Positions 34,974 to 45,964 of a DNA stretch of 64,000 bases are shown one piece after another (the stretch's first letter is position 1; each line of letters begins with the position of its first letter). The position numbers were made by a program, and so were the translations under genes. The notes below the pieces were generated by a model, which was not told the origin of the DNA, searched no databases, and worked only from the letters and a program-made list of their open reading frames with translations. Source of the stretch: Anisodus tanguticus (taxonomy: Eukaryota > Streptophyta > Magnoliopsida > Solanales > Solanaceae); the NCBI GenBank assembly GCA_034509755.1, contig CM067559.1:18768501-18832500 (forward strand). The letters run 5' to 3'.

Positions 34974-35016
<43 letters not shown>
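34974..35016. repeat. (AT)n microsatellite
   Basis: About 20 AT units next to the MITE at 35030. It is translated as a Tyr-Ile run in a spurious open frame. Confidence 0.95.
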
Positions 35017-35018
<2 letters not shown>

Positions 35019-35029
35019 CTGTATATTAT

Positions 35030-35235
35030 TCCCTTCGTCTCAATTTATGTGGCATTATTTAACTTGACACAGAGTTTAAAAAAGAAATAAAGAATTTTGA
35101 AATGTGCAGTCCAAAACAAGTCTTATATAAATGTGTGGTTGTAAATCATCTCATAAAGTTAAATTATTTCTAAATTAAAAAACGTGACATTCTTTTTGGG
35201 ACAAAACAAAAAGGAATAAATTGGGACAGAGGGAG
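35030..35235. mobile_element. Stowaway-like MITE, well kept ends
   Basis: Left TCCCTTCGTCTCAATTTATG, right TAAATTGGGACAGAGGGAG then TA: an inverted repeat of about 20 bp. Interior matches 31817-32033. Confidence 0.82.
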
Positions 35236-35324
35236 TAACAGTTTATATCACGTTCACTATTGGGTAGTGTTAAATGTACCAACCTAGTATTTAATATATA
35301 TTGTTCAAGGGCATTGAAAATTTT

Positions 35325-35612
35325 CCGTTTGGCCATAAGAATTATTCACGTTTTTCAGAATTTTCACTTTTTTTAAAAATCAGTGTTTGGCCATGAAAAT
35401 TCCAAATATAACTTGAAGTTATATTTGAAATTTGAAAAACAACCAAAAACTTTTTTTTCACTTTTTTTTTACAATCAAAACAATTTTGAAAAAGTACATT
35501 TCAACAACAAAAAATTATTTGCAAAAACTATGGCCAAACACAACTCCAACTCCAGCTCCAACTTCGAAAATTCCAAAAGTGATTTTTTTATATCTATGAC
35601 CAAACGCCTGCT
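35325..35612. mobile_element. MITE, 'GCGTTTGGCCAT' terminal inverted repeat family
   Basis: Left CCGTTTGGCCATAAGAATT, right CTATGACCAAACGCCTGCT. A second copy is at 15980-16349. It includes CTATGGCCAAACACAACTCC and runs of A and T. Non-coding in spite of an 87-residue open frame across it. Confidence 0.75.
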
Positions 35613-35985
35613 TATGATTGTGGTGACAGGGATGGCGCTCGGTTGATGCAAAAAGCCTTCATCAATGGTTGGGTCTGTGTTGCTTTTTCTCTATGTTGAA
35701 TAACACGTGAGAATGATGATATTAAAAAGGTGGTGGTTCTTTTTGGGTTAAAGAAAGAGTCAATGACGATAGAGTTGTACTTGTATTGTTCAATGGAATA
35801 TAAAGCAGATTACGTTGCTTTTTAGTCACATACGACTAGATGAAATAGAGAGAGCCGAGGGGAGGGGGTAGCTCTTCAATCTAAATTGCTAAATTTTAGA
35901 AGATGGGTGGCTTCAGTCGGGCAGTTTATTAAAAAATAATGGAGGTAAATCAAATGTTTGATTTGAAATATTTTGGAGAAAACTT
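35613..35985. other. Flank of the third copia family
   Basis: No gene recognised. A purine-rich GCCGAGGGGAGGGGG tract is at about 35851-35868. Some codons resemble a retroelement tail, but not enough to call. Confidence 0.3.
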
Positions 35986-36204
35986 TGGAAAAACTAAGAC
36001 AGAGACGAAAATTTAAAGAAATAAGAATAATGGGAGAATTCTTTTTACTTCTCATTCATCATAATGACCTCTTATACAAAGGTAAGATCCTCTTTTCCTA
36101 GTCTAATATGGTAAAGGATCCCTATTCTAATAGGACTATAAATCATATATTAACATAATTATCAAATTTTATATTACCATAAATAGATTTAACCTATTCT
36201 AATA
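35986..36204 (-). repeat. 3' LTR, family 3 copia
   Basis: 219 bp, aligned over its length to 44980-45221 and about 10-15 percent different by eye, so an old insertion. The outer end TGGAAAAACTAAGAC corresponds to TGTTAAAATTGAGAC there. Confidence 0.85.
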
Positions 36205-36238
36205 CCCCTCCTCAAGTTGGAGCATGAGGGTCTCAAAT

Positions 36239-37661
36239 TCATGTTTGAAACAGAATTCCATGTTCGAAGAAGTAAGTCTTCATACACGTGAACTCAGTTT
36301 CTTTATCACTTGTAACTATCTTCACCCTTTTTCGGAATTGCCTCTTCATAAGAGCGAAGAAATTCTTCAAGGTTTGGAACACTTCTTTCTTATCCACTAA
36401 GAGAAAGATCCACACGGTTTGTGAACGATCATTCACAATAGTAAAAAAATATGAAGCACCACAAGAGGAAGGGATTCTATATGATCCCCATAAATCGCAA
36501 TAGATCATCTCAAAAGTATCCGAAGCAATATTATCACTTAAAGAAAAAATACTCCTCATTTGCTTTGCTCGTTGACATACATCACATTCTCTATCTAATC
36601 TATCACCACTCTCATTTAAGCTTAATGTTGTAATAGACTTTGTTACTTGTGCTGAAAGATGAACCAACCGTTTGTGTCAAAGATCGAACCAATCAACTGC
36701 TTCTGCATTCATAGCTCATATCAGCGGCACATTCCAAAAATAGTAAAGTCCGAAACATCCTTTCCAATTAGCTTCCTTGTGATAGAGTCCAGTATAGCAA
36801 ATATAATTCTATTAAATGTCACATCACAATCTAAATAATCAACTAGTTATGATATAGAAATTAAATTGCATGTCAAATTCGGAACATAAAGAACTTATTC
36901 GACCATATCCTATCATTCAACCTGGTTGTTCCTTCTTTTGTAGTCACCGAGCTACTTCCGTCCGGAAGACCAATCGGACACTAAGAAATGTCTTGCTTAT
37001 TGCTCAATTTCTCCCGATTACCTGTCACATGGTTGGTAGCTCCAGAGACTATGATCCAAGATAAGATTTTGGTCTTACTATCCATCTTCCCATTCTGATT
37101 TATTCTATAGGAATTCAACATGCGAATCACACTCTTCCGGATCTCATCGGTCAAATTATGAAGTATTATGCCACCTGTGTTCACTAATTTTGTCTCCACC
37201 TGGGTTTCTTTTTTGACAATCATGGTGTTAGCTCGGTAGTTGCCTCTTCCACAATCGGATCCCGGTCCATCCTTCTGTTGTTGTTGTTGTCCTCGTCTTC
37301 TTGTCCAATTTTCTCATCTCCTTTTTTATTTTTTGGCCACCAATCCAGATAACCAATGAGCTGAAAACATCCTTCCACAACGTGTCCGGATCTCTTGCAA
37401 TGTATGCAGAATGCACCATCATTCTTCCCTTCACCTTGGACATGGTAAGGGTTTCTCACTTATACGGCAAAGGCCATGATTTCACTCTGATCTTTCATTT
37501 TTCGTGTGATTCCTCTCACACGCTCTTCTTGTACTAGTTTTGAATAGTCTTTGTTTAATGATGACAACAGTTCCTGAGTTCGATCTCACCATTCCATAAT
37601 TGCCTCATCCAATCCCATGAGGAAAAGATGTATGTTTTCTTCTTCTCTTTCAGTTTCTAGG
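36239..37661 (-). pseudogene. Family 3 copia gag end, protease and start of integrase
   Basis: Resumes gag with HLFLMGLDEA, then the zinc knuckle CIHCKRSGHVVEGCFQLIGY (37459-37220), then SWIIVSGATNHVTGN near 37030, where the protease catalytic Asp of the family (DSGA) is Val. The segment ending 36667-36239 has CDVCQRAKQ, FEMIYCDLWGSYRIPSSCGA with the first integrase Asp, and VTSDKETEF with the second. It stops at FFEHGILFQT just before the PxQNG...E block, so the third catalytic residue is deleted. Stops and frame changes are scattered through it. Confidence 0.85.
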
Positions 37662-38181
37662 ACAACAACAACATATTTAGTGAAATCCCATAACGTGGGG
37701 TCTAGAGAGGGTAGAGTGTACGCAGACCTTATCTCTACCTTGGTAGATAGAGTGGCTGTTTTTTAGAGACATTCGGCTCAAGACAGAACATAAGCACAAG
37801 TAAAGCAAAAGCACAAATAAAGCAAGAGAAACAGTTAGATCCGGTCAAAAAAAAAAACAATATGAAAATACCGATTTCAAAAGCGAATAAGCCATGATAG
37901 TGCATTCTGAAAAAGTAAGCAGTAACTAGCGCAGGTAAATAAGCTAAACAAAGTACACTAAAGGACACATAGCAGGAGAAATCAAACTACAGTGGACTAT
38001 AAAGTCATAATGAGCCTATTAGTACGATAGGCTAAGCGGGCCAGTAATAACACTATAACTACCAGTTTGCAAGCGTAAGTAGGACTACACTCGACTACCT
38101 ACTACCCTTCTACCATAATCTGTGTCCTCCACAACCCCTATCTAAGGTCATGTCCTCAGTAAGTTGTACCTGCGCCATATC

Positions 38182-40273
38182 TCATCTAATCACCTCTCCC
38201 TGATACTTCTTCGGCCTACCTCTACCCTTCATGAACCCGTCCATAGCCAACCTCTCACACCTCCACACTGGGGCATTTGTGTCTCTCCTCTGCACATGTC
38301 CAAACCATCTCAACCTTGCTTCCCGCATCTTATTCTCCACCGAGGTCATTCCCACTCTGTCTCGAATATTATCAAGTCTAATCATATCCCTCATTGTATG
38401 CCCACACATGCATCTCAGCATCTTCATCTCTGCAACTTTCATCTTTTGGATGTGTAAAGTCTTGACTGGCCAATACTCTGCCTCATACAACATAGTCGGT
38501 GTAACTACCACCTTATAGAACTTGCTTTTAAGTTTTGGTGGCACCTTTTTGTCGCATAAGACTCCCAATGCGAGCCTCCATTTCATCCATCCTGGTCCAA
38601 TACGATGTGTGATATCGTTATCAATCTCTCCATCCCCTTGGATAATAGACCCGAGGTACTTGAAACTTCTTTTCTTTTTAATGACCTGAGTACCAAGCCT
38701 CACATCCACGCCTGTCTCAAGGTCTCTCCCATTACTGAACTTGCACTCTAAATATTCCGCCTTAGTCCTGCTTAGACTGAACCTTTTAGACTCCAGAATT
38801 TGTATCCAAATCTCCAGCATAGAGTTCACTCTGCTATGAGTCTCATCAATCAGGACAATATCATCTGCGAATAACATACACAATGGCACCTCCCCTTGGA
38901 TTTGTCTCGTCAGTCCATAAATTGGCTAAAAGTTGATCATTCGTATAGCCCCATCATCACTGGGAAGTGCTCCGAGTCTCCTCCTACTGTCTGTACCCTA
39001 GTCTTGGCTCCATCATACATATCCTTGATCGCCCTAGTGTATGCCATAGGTACACATCTAACCTCCAAGTATCTCCATAGAACCTCCCTAGGGACTTTGT
39101 CGTATGCCTTCTCGAGGTCGATGAAAACCATATGTAAGTCTCTCTTCCTCTCCCTATACTGCTCCACCAACCTCCTAATAAGATGAATGGCTTCTGTAGT
39201 CGAATGTCTTGGCATGAATCCAAACTGGTTCTCGAAATAGGCACGCCTCTTCTCACCCTCATCTCCACGACCCTTTCCCAAACTTTTATAGCGATGCTTA
39301 GCAGCTTGATACCCCTCTAGTTATTGCAACTCTGGCTATCACATTTCTTCTTGTACAAAGAGATCATTATACTCCACCTCCATTCTTTGAGCATTCTCCT
39401 TGTCTTAAAAATGACGTTAAACAACTCAGTCGGTCACTCCAAACCTGCCATGCCTGCGCTTTTTCAAAATTCAACCGGATCTCATCAGGCCCAATCGCTC
39501 GTCCCCTATGCATCCTATGAACAACACTCTTAACCTCCTAAACCTTAATGCTTCTACAATACCCAAAATCCCAGTACGTACCAGATTGCTCCAGATCTTC
39601 CAGCACAATGTCTTTATCGCCTTTTTCGTTCAAGAGTTTATGGAAGTAAGACTGCCACCTCCGCTTAGTATGTGCGTCCTCCACTAGTACTTTTTCGTCC
39701 TCATCCTTGATGCACCTCATCCAAGTAACGGGCCCTCTTCTCCTTCGCTTTTGTTAATCTGTACAACTTCTCATCCCCACCTTTTTCCTCTAATTCCACA
39801 TACATGCGTTCAAAAGCAGTCATTTTTGCCGCCGTAACCGTAAGTTTGGCCTACTTCCTCGCCATCTTATACAGTTTCCTATTCGTCCACTTCTCCACCT
39901 CATCATTGCTTTCTACCAGTTTAGCATACGCTATTTTCTTCACTTCTACCTTCTCTTGAACTTTACCAATCCACCACCAGTCCCCTCGATGCCCACCACG
40001 GCTACCCCGCGAGACCCCAAGTACTTCTCTAGCTACCTCTCGAATGCAACTGGTCATCCTGTCAGACATACCAGTCGCATGCCTACTACTTCCCCAAGCC
40101 TCTTTGGCCATAAACCTCTCCTCCATCTCCTTTACACTAGCCATTATCAAACTTCCCCATTTGATTCTTAACCTGTCATCCACAACCCTCCTTCTCTTCT
40201 CCATCTTAATCTCCAAATCCATCACCAAAAGCTTATGTTGGGTTTTAAGATACTCCATCGGAATAACCTTGCT
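38182..40273 (-). pseudogene. RTE LINE reverse transcriptase and linker, broken
   Basis: From the solo LTR edge: KVIPMEYLKTQHKLLVMDLE (linker after the endonuclease), then pieces in different frames to MRCIKDEDEKVLVEDAHTKR (39720), the RT motif MVFIDLEKAYDKVPREVLWR (about 39281-38937), and FADDIVLIDETHSR with the C-terminal WFGHVQRRDTNAPVWRCER (38889-38182). Palm Asp residues in FIDLEKAYD and FADD remain. Gaps between these frames, with stops near 39530 and 38930, show it is dead. The lower part matches 67-838. Confidence 0.87.
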
Positions 40274-42438
40274 GTCACGACCCAAATCGGAGGGCCACGA
40301 TGGGTACCCGGACCCTACCTATCGGGCACTACTAACCATACAATCCACACCTAATCATATTTAAATACGGACTAAGCCAAAAAAGACTATATAAAGTTTC
40401 AACCAGAAAGCCCCAACTTATATACACATACCAAGGCCGACAAGGCCATATATGATAACTATCCACAGGACACCTGTCTATAAGCCTCTAAAGAGTATAA
40501 CATACCACGACCAGACTGCAACTCTGAAACAAATAGAGTGCTTCAATACCAGCTGAACCAGCAACCTACTAGTGTGAACCGTCACCCTCTTTAACTGAAC
40601 CTGCGGACATAAAATGCAGTGTTCCCCTATAAAAGGGACGTCAGTATGACTGATGTACTGAGTATGTCAGGCATAAGAAATAACATAGTAGAGATACATA
40701 ATAATTTGAAAAAGAAACAACTAACCAACAGTAAATGCCTCTGAGGGCCCTAATACATATGCCTAAATGTTATGCACAATGCAAATGTGGTATACATATA
40801 AATATTGGCCACACAAGGGCATATTCCTTCCCATAACCGCCTCTGTGGGCATCAGGTTATATCGGCTACACAAGGGCATCACATCATATTGGCCTCTTCA
40901 GGCTCTTTCGTGATAGTATGTACCAGCCGCAGGTGGTGTGCGTATATAACGTCTTTCCCTTTTCCCATTCCCCATACATATATATAATACATACATATAG
41001 TAGAGTATATAACTCCTTTGGGGTCAAGGTAATAGATGAATATAATGCAAATGAGAATTCATGAATGATAATACAATATTCCAATCTCAATGGATGGCAT
41101 AATACCTTTGCACCTTCGGCTAACATTGGAAACATCAACATATTTTCTGTATGCCTCAATAAGGATGTAGGAACATATTTGGACATGGCTTTTTACCATA
41201 GGAGTCAAAACAATATTATGGTTATGTTTTGTACATAGAATATGTCAAAAGAAAGAAAGAGCTTTGCATACCTTGTTATCAAAGTTATCTAAGTTCCCAC
41301 GGGTCCTTGTAAGCTCTATGAATGATTTAAATCACAATCGGATCAATATACTAATAACAGACTCATTGAGACATTCTAGAAAACACCTTGTACGCATATA
41401 GTCTATGTTTCTTCTATGTAGAAACCTATGCATGTAGCAAAACAATCAACCTTCCTCCTTAATTGCCACAATACCTAACAATCCAGCAACTTCACATGCA
41501 ACCTCTAATTCCATATCGGCAGCCCCAACAATACCCAACAAAACTTAACATTTCTGATAATCCCTTTAGAACCTAGTGCCAGGAATTATGTTCTATAACT
41601 TTTATAAACTTAGGAATAAAAAGAATTACCTCTTTTAGGAGCAGCGACGAGCGTCGTCTGACAATCTTTTACCCAAACCAGATTTCGACAAGCAGAAACA
41701 GGACCCAAAAACTGACTTGATCTAGAACTTCTCGAACTCAAGGTCCTGGCTTGGTTTCTGAGTCTTTAAGCTTGTTCAAGAATACAATTTCACTGGGGCT
41801 AAGGCCCAAAACACCATGAATTTTCTCCCTTTTTGGGTAAGCAAAAGCTTACGGAAATTCTCCAATTTGGTCAAGAATTTTAGAGGGTTATCAATTGAGA
41901 ATTTACTCTCTGTTTGAAGTGTAGCAATTTCTTCTCCAAAGAAAGATTTCTACAAAAGCTTGAGAGATGAAGTATTTAGTAGTAGAGAAGGGTGAGTATC
42001 TGGAGACTTGTGAAACTGCCACTGGTATGTTTATAAGGCCAGTCACTCAACTAATGTGTTATAACGTTATACGTAGAGTCCCACTATATATTGTCCCATT
42101 TAAGAATTAATTAATTCCATAATTAATTAATTATACACACAATTAATCGCTTGGTCCCAATTCACTTAAATTCTGATGACTTATAAAAACCATCTTATAC
42201 TCAATGTCATAATTCTTGTAATATGTCACGAGTCCATAACCTCTTCGGAGATCTACAACTATTATTATTAATCCCCATCCTCACACTTATTAAATCCTAA
42301 ATTATTTCGGGATCACATCCTTTTATATGCTAACTTCCTTATTAGCATACATAAATACAATATAAACTTCCCAGGGCCCGGGTCTACTTGCCTACGTTTA
42401 CGTGCTCGAACCACCACCCGAAAGAATGAGGTGTTACA
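40274..42438 (-). mobile_element. Solo LTR, 2165 bp, with CTTGC target duplication
   Basis: Reads TGTCACGACCC at one edge and GGTGTTACA at the other, the TG...CA form, with CTTGC at 40269-40273 and 42439-42443. It splits a single codon context of the LINE (LYKDCK/KVIP). On the - strand it begins TGTAACACCTC and has CCTTATAAACATACC near 42033 followed by a leader-like stretch, which sets the orientation. TGTCACGACCC/TGTAACACC ends and length above 2 kb suggest a Ty3/gypsy family; no coding sequence confirms it. Confidence 0.9.
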
Positions 42439-42443
42439 CTTGC

Positions 42444-43165
42444 AGTCTTTATAAAGACCATTGTCAACCATCATAAAGAGCAAATAGTCTATCTGAGTCT
42501 TAGCCACCGAACTACAGAAAGTCACCAAGCGCTCCTCCTTCTTGAGGAACCTCAAATTGGCTATCACTATCCCAAAAGCTCTAGCGAACTCCAAAAGTGA
42601 GACAACTTCCCCATTATTGTCCTCGAGGTCAAAACATCAATGCACGTCGTCATAACCCCTCCAAAGTGACCCGATATGTCCATTGAAATCCCCTCTTACA
42701 AATAACTTCTTAGTGGGTGGCATACCACCCACCAACTCGTCCAAATCATCCCAAAAGCGCCTCTTCTCCTCCTCGTCCAAGCCCGTCTGCTGCGCGTAAG
42801 CACTAATAATTTTCATACTAAACCCTCCAACTACTAACTTAATCGACATCATCCTATCATTGACCCTCCTAACCTCTACCACCTGATCCCTTAGCTCGTT
42901 GTCTACTAAAATGCCTCCCCCGTTCCTATACCTCGACCTACCCGAGAACTATAACTTATACCCGTCCACATTCTTAGCCTTAGGTCCTACCCATTTGGTC
43001 TCCTGGACACAGGCTATATTAATCCTCCTCTTCTTAAGAATCTTAACTAGCTCTATAGACTTCTCCGTTAAAGTCTCAATGTTCCAAGACCCTATTCTCA
43101 GCCTAGCATCTCTCTTACCCCACTTACCCCCTAACCCTCGCCCCCGTCCCCGACCAAAAATATGA
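42444..43165 (-). pseudogene. RTE LINE endonuclease, with stop codon
   Basis: AP-endonuclease family domain: RIGSWNIETLTEKS near 43110, INIACVQETKWVG with the catalytic Glu, GGGILVDNEL, SAYAQQTGLDEEEK, FVRGDFNGHIG with the Asp/Asn pair, and KTQIDYLL near the end. A TAG follows VDGYKL near 42955, and the frame breaks around 42600-42640. LYKDCK at 42448 is cut by the solo LTR and continues as KVIPMEYL at 40273. Confidence 0.85.
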
Positions 43166-44370
43166 CCCTAGTCTACCATCAGTTACCAAAGCCGCTAAAG
43201 AAAATATAAAATAATAAACTAATCAAACGTTTACCTAAAATAATAAGGGATCAAAGTGAAAGCACAAGTTAACAAGAATCTAGAGGCAAGTAAAATTAAT
43301 ATGCCAAGAATTATAACTATAGTCAAGAAGGGTAAATGCAAGAACGTAAAGTCACGAATCAATACAGCGAAACGGCAAAATATAACAATAAAGATACGGA
43401 TAAAGAATAGATATGGGCAACCGGAGGTACCAACTCCAATTGAATCGAACCTGTTCGCCTGCAAAAATGGAGAAAAGAAGGTCGGCCAATACTAGATTTC
43501 TTATTTCAGATTTCTCCAAAGGAAACAAACTTGGATCTAGCCCTTTGAATCTTGAATTCACGGAGAAACAGTAAGGGTCACACAATCTTTAAAGACGAAT
43601 ATTCAGGACTTCAAATGTCAGTGTTAAGAGGTCTCATCACATAAATTTACCCACAGACAAACCACCAGATCCAAGGAGATAACGATTCTGAACTTTATCT
43701 ACTTTTGTTCAAAAATTGGGGAAAGCAGTGTAATTCATATGCTAGACTTTTGAAAGCTCAGATGAAAACAGATCGACAATTGTAACGCTTAGAGAAAGAG
43801 AAAGAATTTTTCTTCGTGCTTAGAAAGAGAAACTTGCAGATCTCAGCAAAATCAAATCACTTTCAAACAATAGAAAAACAATTCAACAAAATATTGGCTA
43901 GCTTTTAGGTTTTCATATCAGAAAGAGGGCAGATGGAACAACAAAGAAAGAGCCTTTCTATAAGACCCAAAACTAAATCTTTTAAAAAAACCTTAATTGC
44001 AAAGAGATATGAAGTAAGAAGATGTAAAGTAGGTAACTTTATGTCAAAATAATACCCAAAAAAAACCTCTTGCCAAAATTCCAATTCATGAAATGGGAAA
44101 CCCAATAACACTTGTCAAATGGTTCGCTTAATGTAGGCAACTCACTGAGTTCTAGTTATCACAATCCAGTCATGTTATTTGGTGAATGATGGGAGTGGAT
44201 AGATCTAATAGGCAAATTATAATTATACAGTTGTATTGCTCTTGACAACAAATATATATTTAGATAGATTGATTAGGAATTAAGGGGTATCTTAAATCAA
44301 TTAATAATTTTGATAACAAGGAATTGGAAAAGGGATTAGGGTTTCTTTACTTACAACTCGATTTGTCCAA
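43166..44370 (-). other. Probable 5' leader of the RTE LINE
   Basis: Non-coding on the - strand, pyrimidine-rich, between the endonuclease and the point where copia gag resumes. Open frames here (such as 43231-43464) have no domain. Assignment to the LINE is by position only. Confidence 0.45.
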
Positions 44371-44936
44371 GAGAGAAGATCCCCAGATTTCACATGCACT
44401 TTCCGCACTTGCAAGTCAAAATCTGTTCGTAGTTTGCCAATTCCTCCCACAGCTTAGTAAGTTTTCCATAGTAATCCACTATAATCTTTCCCTTTTGCTT
44501 GCACTCTGCAAGTTCTCATTCAGTTGTTGCATCCGAGGGCCGTTGATAACAGCGAATCACTACCGGATGCTCGTCCATAATTTTTCTGCTTCCTCTTTAT
44601 GTGAAATCGTTGAGCGAAGCGTTGGTTCGATGGTGTTGTGAATCCACGACACCACAGTGAGTTTATAGTCCACCAATCTTTCAAGTCCGGTGACTCTTCA
44701 TCCAGCTTCTTGATCGTACCGTCAATGAAGTCGAATTTCTTTCTTGCTCGTAGGGTCGTTCTCATGGATCTAGTCCATTTTTCGTAATTCTCTCCCTTCA
44801 ATTGGACGTGTGTCACCACAATTCTGGGATTATCATTTGACGTAATGTCATCATGGGAGATTATTTTTCTTTGAGTTTTGTTTTCTTCACCGGAGTTTTC
44901 TTTTCTTTTATCGCCGGTTTCTCCATCACCCGCCAT
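44371..44936 (-). pseudogene. Family 3 copia gag, N-terminal part
   Basis: Starts MAGDGETGDKRKENSGEENK and contains ISHDDITSNDNPRIVVTHVQ, LKGENYEKWTRSMRTTLRAR and KFDFIDGTI, the standard N-terminal domain of copia gag polyproteins. A frame break at about 44640 (RGFTTPSNQRF where the original frame reads on) damages it. Further gag codons, with CKCGKC, continue to about 44371, where LINE sequence takes over. The rest of gag resumes at 37661. Confidence 0.85.
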
Positions 44937-44979
44937 TATTTTAGGATTTTTGTGTTCTTTTAACGAGGCGCCGATACCA

Positions 44980-45221
44980 TGTTAAAATTGAGACAAAGAC
45001 AAATTTAGAGAGACAAGAATAATGGGAGAATTCTTTCTACTTCTCATTCATCATAATGACCTCCTTATATAGAGGTAAGATCCTCATGTTTCTAATCTAA
45101 TAGGGTAAATGGTCTCTATTCTAATAGTACTACAAATTCTATATTACCATAATTATCAAATCATATATTACCATAAATAGACTTAACGTATTCTAATAAA
45201 TAGACCTAACACATTCTAATA
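44980..45221 (-). repeat. 5' LTR, family 3 copia
   Basis: 242 bp. Its outer end has a 23-bp near-tandem repeat (ATAGACTTAACGTATTCTAAT then ATAGACCTAACACATTCTAAT) absent from the other LTR, which explains the length difference. Confidence 0.85.
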
Positions 45222-45663
45222 GAAATTAATAATTATATGGTAGATGGAGATGAGAGATTATTTGGCTTAGGTAAGAGAATATTTCCTCATTTATTGCATA
45301 ATTAATTAGGAAAGATATTTTAGGGATATAAAAAATTGTATACAGTGAAATTTAAAAGTTAAAATTTTGAATAAATTGTATTTATGTAATTTTTTTAAAA
45401 GTAATTGTCTTTTAAAAAGTTATATCGGTGTAATTTTCTCTTAATTAAATAGGCCCTCCTCAATCTCGCAAAAATCTTTATTATTCCCAAAAGTTCTTCG
45501 TGACCAAATTGCAATTTTTTCTTTGTATATGTAGAGATTTTTTAAGGGCATGTATTGTAGTTATGACAAGAAGATGAGTGAAAAATGAATTTGATCATCA
45601 AGACCATAAATCCAAATTAGCTGTTGAATTAAAGAAAGCAAAATGATTCATGTATGAGCGTTA
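45222..45663. other. Intergenic AT-rich DNA
   Basis: Flank beyond the family 3 copia. No gene or repeat recognised. Confidence 0.4.
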
Positions 45664-45964
45664 GATATACCCCTAAACTATTCAAGTAGGATCAAATATG
45701 TCCGCTTGGGCAGCTCAATTGGTTATTAAGGGGGATATTTGGAAAAAGTAGGATCAAATATACCCTACTTTATGAGAAGGATCAAATATGTCCTTATGTA
45801 GCTTTTATTTTAGTAAAAAATAAAAAATAATTAAAAATTAACTTTTCACTTTCGCAGCTAAAAAGAGTATATTTAAGCCATTTATGTAATGATAGATGTA
45901 TAAACAAGCTACTCTTTTTACGAATGGTATATTTGCTTTAAATCATATAGTTGAGGCGTATATT
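45664..45964. mobile_element. MITE-like element, ATATACCCC-ended family
   Basis: Left TATACCCCTAAACTATTCAA, right ATATAGTTGAGGCGTATA, imperfect inverted repeats of about 35 bp. Interior repeats AAGTAGGATCAAATAT and GAAGGATCAAATATG are present. No coding. Confidence 0.65.

Larger units (their letters stand above)
37662..44370 (-). mobile_element. RTE-type LINE, near full length, inserted in family 3 copia
   Basis: - strand. The 3' end is four GTT/TTG units at about 37662-37673. The coding region has an AP-type endonuclease (about 43165-42444) and reverse transcriptase (about 40285-38182), divided by the solo LTR 40274-42438. Its 5' leader may reach about 44370, where copia gag stops, but the exact 5' end is unclear and no target duplication was found. 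Same family as 1-1219. Multiple stops, for example a TAG in the endonuclease near 42950, make it inactive. Confidence 0.85.
35986..45221 (-). mobile_element. Ty1/copia retrotransposon (family 3), internally deleted, host of a LINE
   Basis: - strand order: 5' LTR 44980-45221, primer site TGGTATCGGCGCC, gag start at 44936, gag broken at about 44371 by the LINE, gag end and zinc knuckle from 37661, protease, pre-integrase and integrase start to 36239, then directly the purine tract GAGGAGGGG and 3' LTR 35986-36204. The rest of integrase, RT and RNase H are missing, so a large deletion joined the integrase to the 3' end. LTRs share TGGGAGAATTCTTT and TTCTCATTCATCATAATGACC. No clear target duplication was found. 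Confidence 0.88.

Noticed and set aside
34860..35090. Open frame with a Tyr-Ile repeat
   Set aside because: Translated (AT)n microsatellite running into a MITE.
43231..43585. Overlapping - strand hydrophobic frames
   Set aside because: They lie in the presumed 5' leader of the RTE LINE and have no recognisable domain or conserved start.
37662..44370. Target-site duplication for the RTE LINE
   Set aside because: Flanks near 44371 (TCTCTTGGAC on the - strand) and 37661 (TCCTAGAAAC) show only weak likeness, so none is claimed.
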